5,423 nt of DNA from positions 1 to 5,423 of the forward strand of contig JBKHBT010000144.1 in assembly GCA_046542255.1 (NCBI GenBank), written 5' to 3'. Shown piece by piece: positions 4,564-5,423 of the stretch (position 1 is the stretch's first letter; every line of letters starts with the position of its first letter). The position numbers and the translations under genes are program-made. Below the pieces are notes generated by a model that was not told the origin of the DNA, searched no databases, and saw nothing but the letters and a program-made list of their open reading frames with translations. This DNA comes from JBKHBT01 sp046542255 (lineage in GTDB: Bacteria > UBP14 > UBA6098 > JBKHBT01).

Positions 4564-5106
4564 GTGTCCCGCTATAGGAAAATTTACAAGGAAAAAGTAG
4601 TTCCAGCTTTGATTGAGAAATTCGAATATGAAAATGTCATGCAGGTTCCAAAGCTCGAAAAAATCGTTCTTAATATGGGACTCGGTGAAGCTATCGAAAA
4701 TAGCAAGGTAATTGAAGCTGGTGTTAAGCAGATGACTATGATAACTGGACAGAAACCTGTCATCAGAAAGGCGCGTAAGTCGATTTCTAATTTTAAACTC
4801 AGGCAGGGAATGCCAATAGGCGTCTCAGTTACGCTAAGAGGCAATAGAATGCTGGAATTTTTCGATAGATTAGTAAATATCGCAATGCCAGAAATCAGAG
4901 ACTTTCGCGGACAGAATGATAAATCATTTGATGGTTATGGAAATTATACATTTGCCATTACAGAACAGACAATCTTTCCCGAGATAGTCTATGATTCTGT
5001 AGATAAAATCCGTGGCCTTTCTGTTACAATGGTTACATCCGCCCAGTCAGATGAAGAAGGCAAAGCTCTTCTTTCTGAATTGGGCTTTCCATTCAAAAGG
5101 AGATGA
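4564..5106 (+). CDS. rplE: 50S ribosomal protein L5
   Basis: L5 binds 5S rRNA and helps build the central protuberance of the large subunit. With the GTG at 4564-4566 it has 180 residues, the usual size. GGAGGAG (4552-4558), overlapping the rplX stop, is correctly spaced for this GTG; an earlier in-frame start at 4528 would overlap rplX and add non-family residues. Conserved segments are YKEKVVPALIEKFEYENVMQ (8-27), KIVLNMGLGEA (33-43), ITGQKPVIRKARKSISNFKL, GMPIGVSVTLRG, DRLVNIAMPEIRDFRG and KSFDGYGNYTF, then EQTIFPEI and KIRGLSVTMVTSA. In E. coli, S8 represses the spc operon at the L5 start; I cannot make out a matching S8 site here. Confidence 0.97.
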   Translation: MSRYRKIYKEKVVPALIEKFEYENVMQVPKLEKIVLNMGLGEAIENSKVIEAGVKQMTMITGQKPVIRKARKSISNFKLRQGMPIGVSVTLRGNRMLEFFDRLVNIAMPEIRDFRGQNDKSFDGYGNYTFAITEQTIFPEIVYDSVDKIRGLSVTMVTSAQSDEEGKALLSELGFPFKRR

Positions 5107-5119
5107 TCAAGGAGATAAT

Positions 5120-5305
5120 ATGGCAAAGAAATCAAAAATAGAAAAATGGAAGCGTAAGCCAAAATATTCGACGCGTTTTCACAATAGATGCCACAGATGC
5201 GGAAGGCCACATGGATACATCAGAGATTTCGGCCTCTGCAGAATATGTTTTAGAGAACTGGCGTCTCGCGGTGATATCCCAGGCGTGCGCAAAGCAAGTT
5301 GGTAA
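5120..5305 (+). CDS. rpsN: 30S ribosomal protein S14, zinc-binding (type Z)
   Basis: The 61-residue protein is the short zinc-containing form of S14, which binds 16S rRNA in the small-subunit head. Cys24/Cys27 in NRCHRCGRPHGYIRDF and Cys40/Cys43 in LCRICFREL form the zinc site, and the ending GDIPGVRKASW is diagnostic. The longer cysteine-free form has about 100 residues, so length agrees with type Z. AAGGAG (5109-5114) precedes the ATG, 13 bp after the rplE stop. Confidence 0.97.
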   Translation: MAKKSKIEKWKRKPKYSTRFHNRCHRCGRPHGYIRDFGLCRICFRELASRGDIPGVRKASW

Positions 5306-5325
5306 GAATAAGGAGTGATGCCGAT

Positions 5326-5423
5326 ATGATGACCGATCCTATTGCTGATATGCTCACTCGTATTCGTAATGGTCTTTTGGTTAGAAAGACCAGCGTGAAG
5401 ATGCCGTCGAGCAAAATGAAACA
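5326..5423 (+). CDS. rpsH: 30S ribosomal protein S8 (N-terminal part, runs off the window)
   Basis: Thirty-two codons are visible: MMTDPIADMLTRIRNG, then a segment ending MPSSKMK, the standard S8 N-terminus. S8 binds 16S rRNA helix 21 and in E. coli also represses the spc operon. The start is one of two adjacent ATGs (5326 or 5329); AGGAG at 5311-5315 favours the first by spacing. The gap after rpsN is 20 bp. Confidence 0.95.
   Translation, partial: MMTDPIADMLTRIRNGLLVRKTSVKMPSSKMK

Overview
This bacterial window joins two kinds of DNA. The left third holds accessory and relic material, and the right third holds the promoter-proximal part of a ribosomal-protein (spc-type) operon. Shine-Dalgarno sites are strong, three genes start with GTG, and S14 and L24 both carry zinc-binding cysteines. 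None of this fixes a phylum. Base composition is moderately AT-rich. No close relative is obvious to me, and an uncultured lineage is plausible.

Bases 1-911 contain the 3' end of an AT-rich gene that looks like an AlbA_2/Schlafen-type putative DNA-binding protein. It is followed at once by a short fragment that is recognisably the C-terminal target-recognition domain of a type ISP restriction-modification enzyme, with all catalytic domains missing. Bases 932-1045 hold two GC-rich palindromes in inverted orientation. Their outer ends read GTAG...CTAC, which is the layout of a REP doublet (BIME/REPIN). The right-hand palindrome plus a T-run also forms a good intrinsic terminator for the leftward genes.

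Bases 1046-3240 are a two-gene leftward operon: apbE, a lipoprotein FAD:protein FMN transferase, followed after 17 bp by a DegT/DnrJ/EryC1/StrS sugar aminotransferase. Its promoter lies so close to the apbE ATG that the mRNA is probably leaderless.

Bases 3241-3599 form a divergent control region without a conventional gene. It has five A/T-tracts in helical phase, a rightward promoter, a long leader able to fold into a multi-part structure, a hairpin plus T8 resembling an attenuator, and a last hairpin just before the first ribosome binding site.

Bases 3600-5423 read rightward as rpsQ (S17), rplN (L14), rplX (L24), rplE (L5), rpsN (zinc type S14) and the start of rpsH (S8), with gaps of 1-20 bp. 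The order is the classic spc order, but rpmC (L29), normally just upstream of rpsQ, is absent. The S10-spc cluster is therefore split exactly between L29 and S17, and rpsQ has become the first gene behind its own promoter and leader. That split, the structured leader and the REP doublet are the most unusual points.
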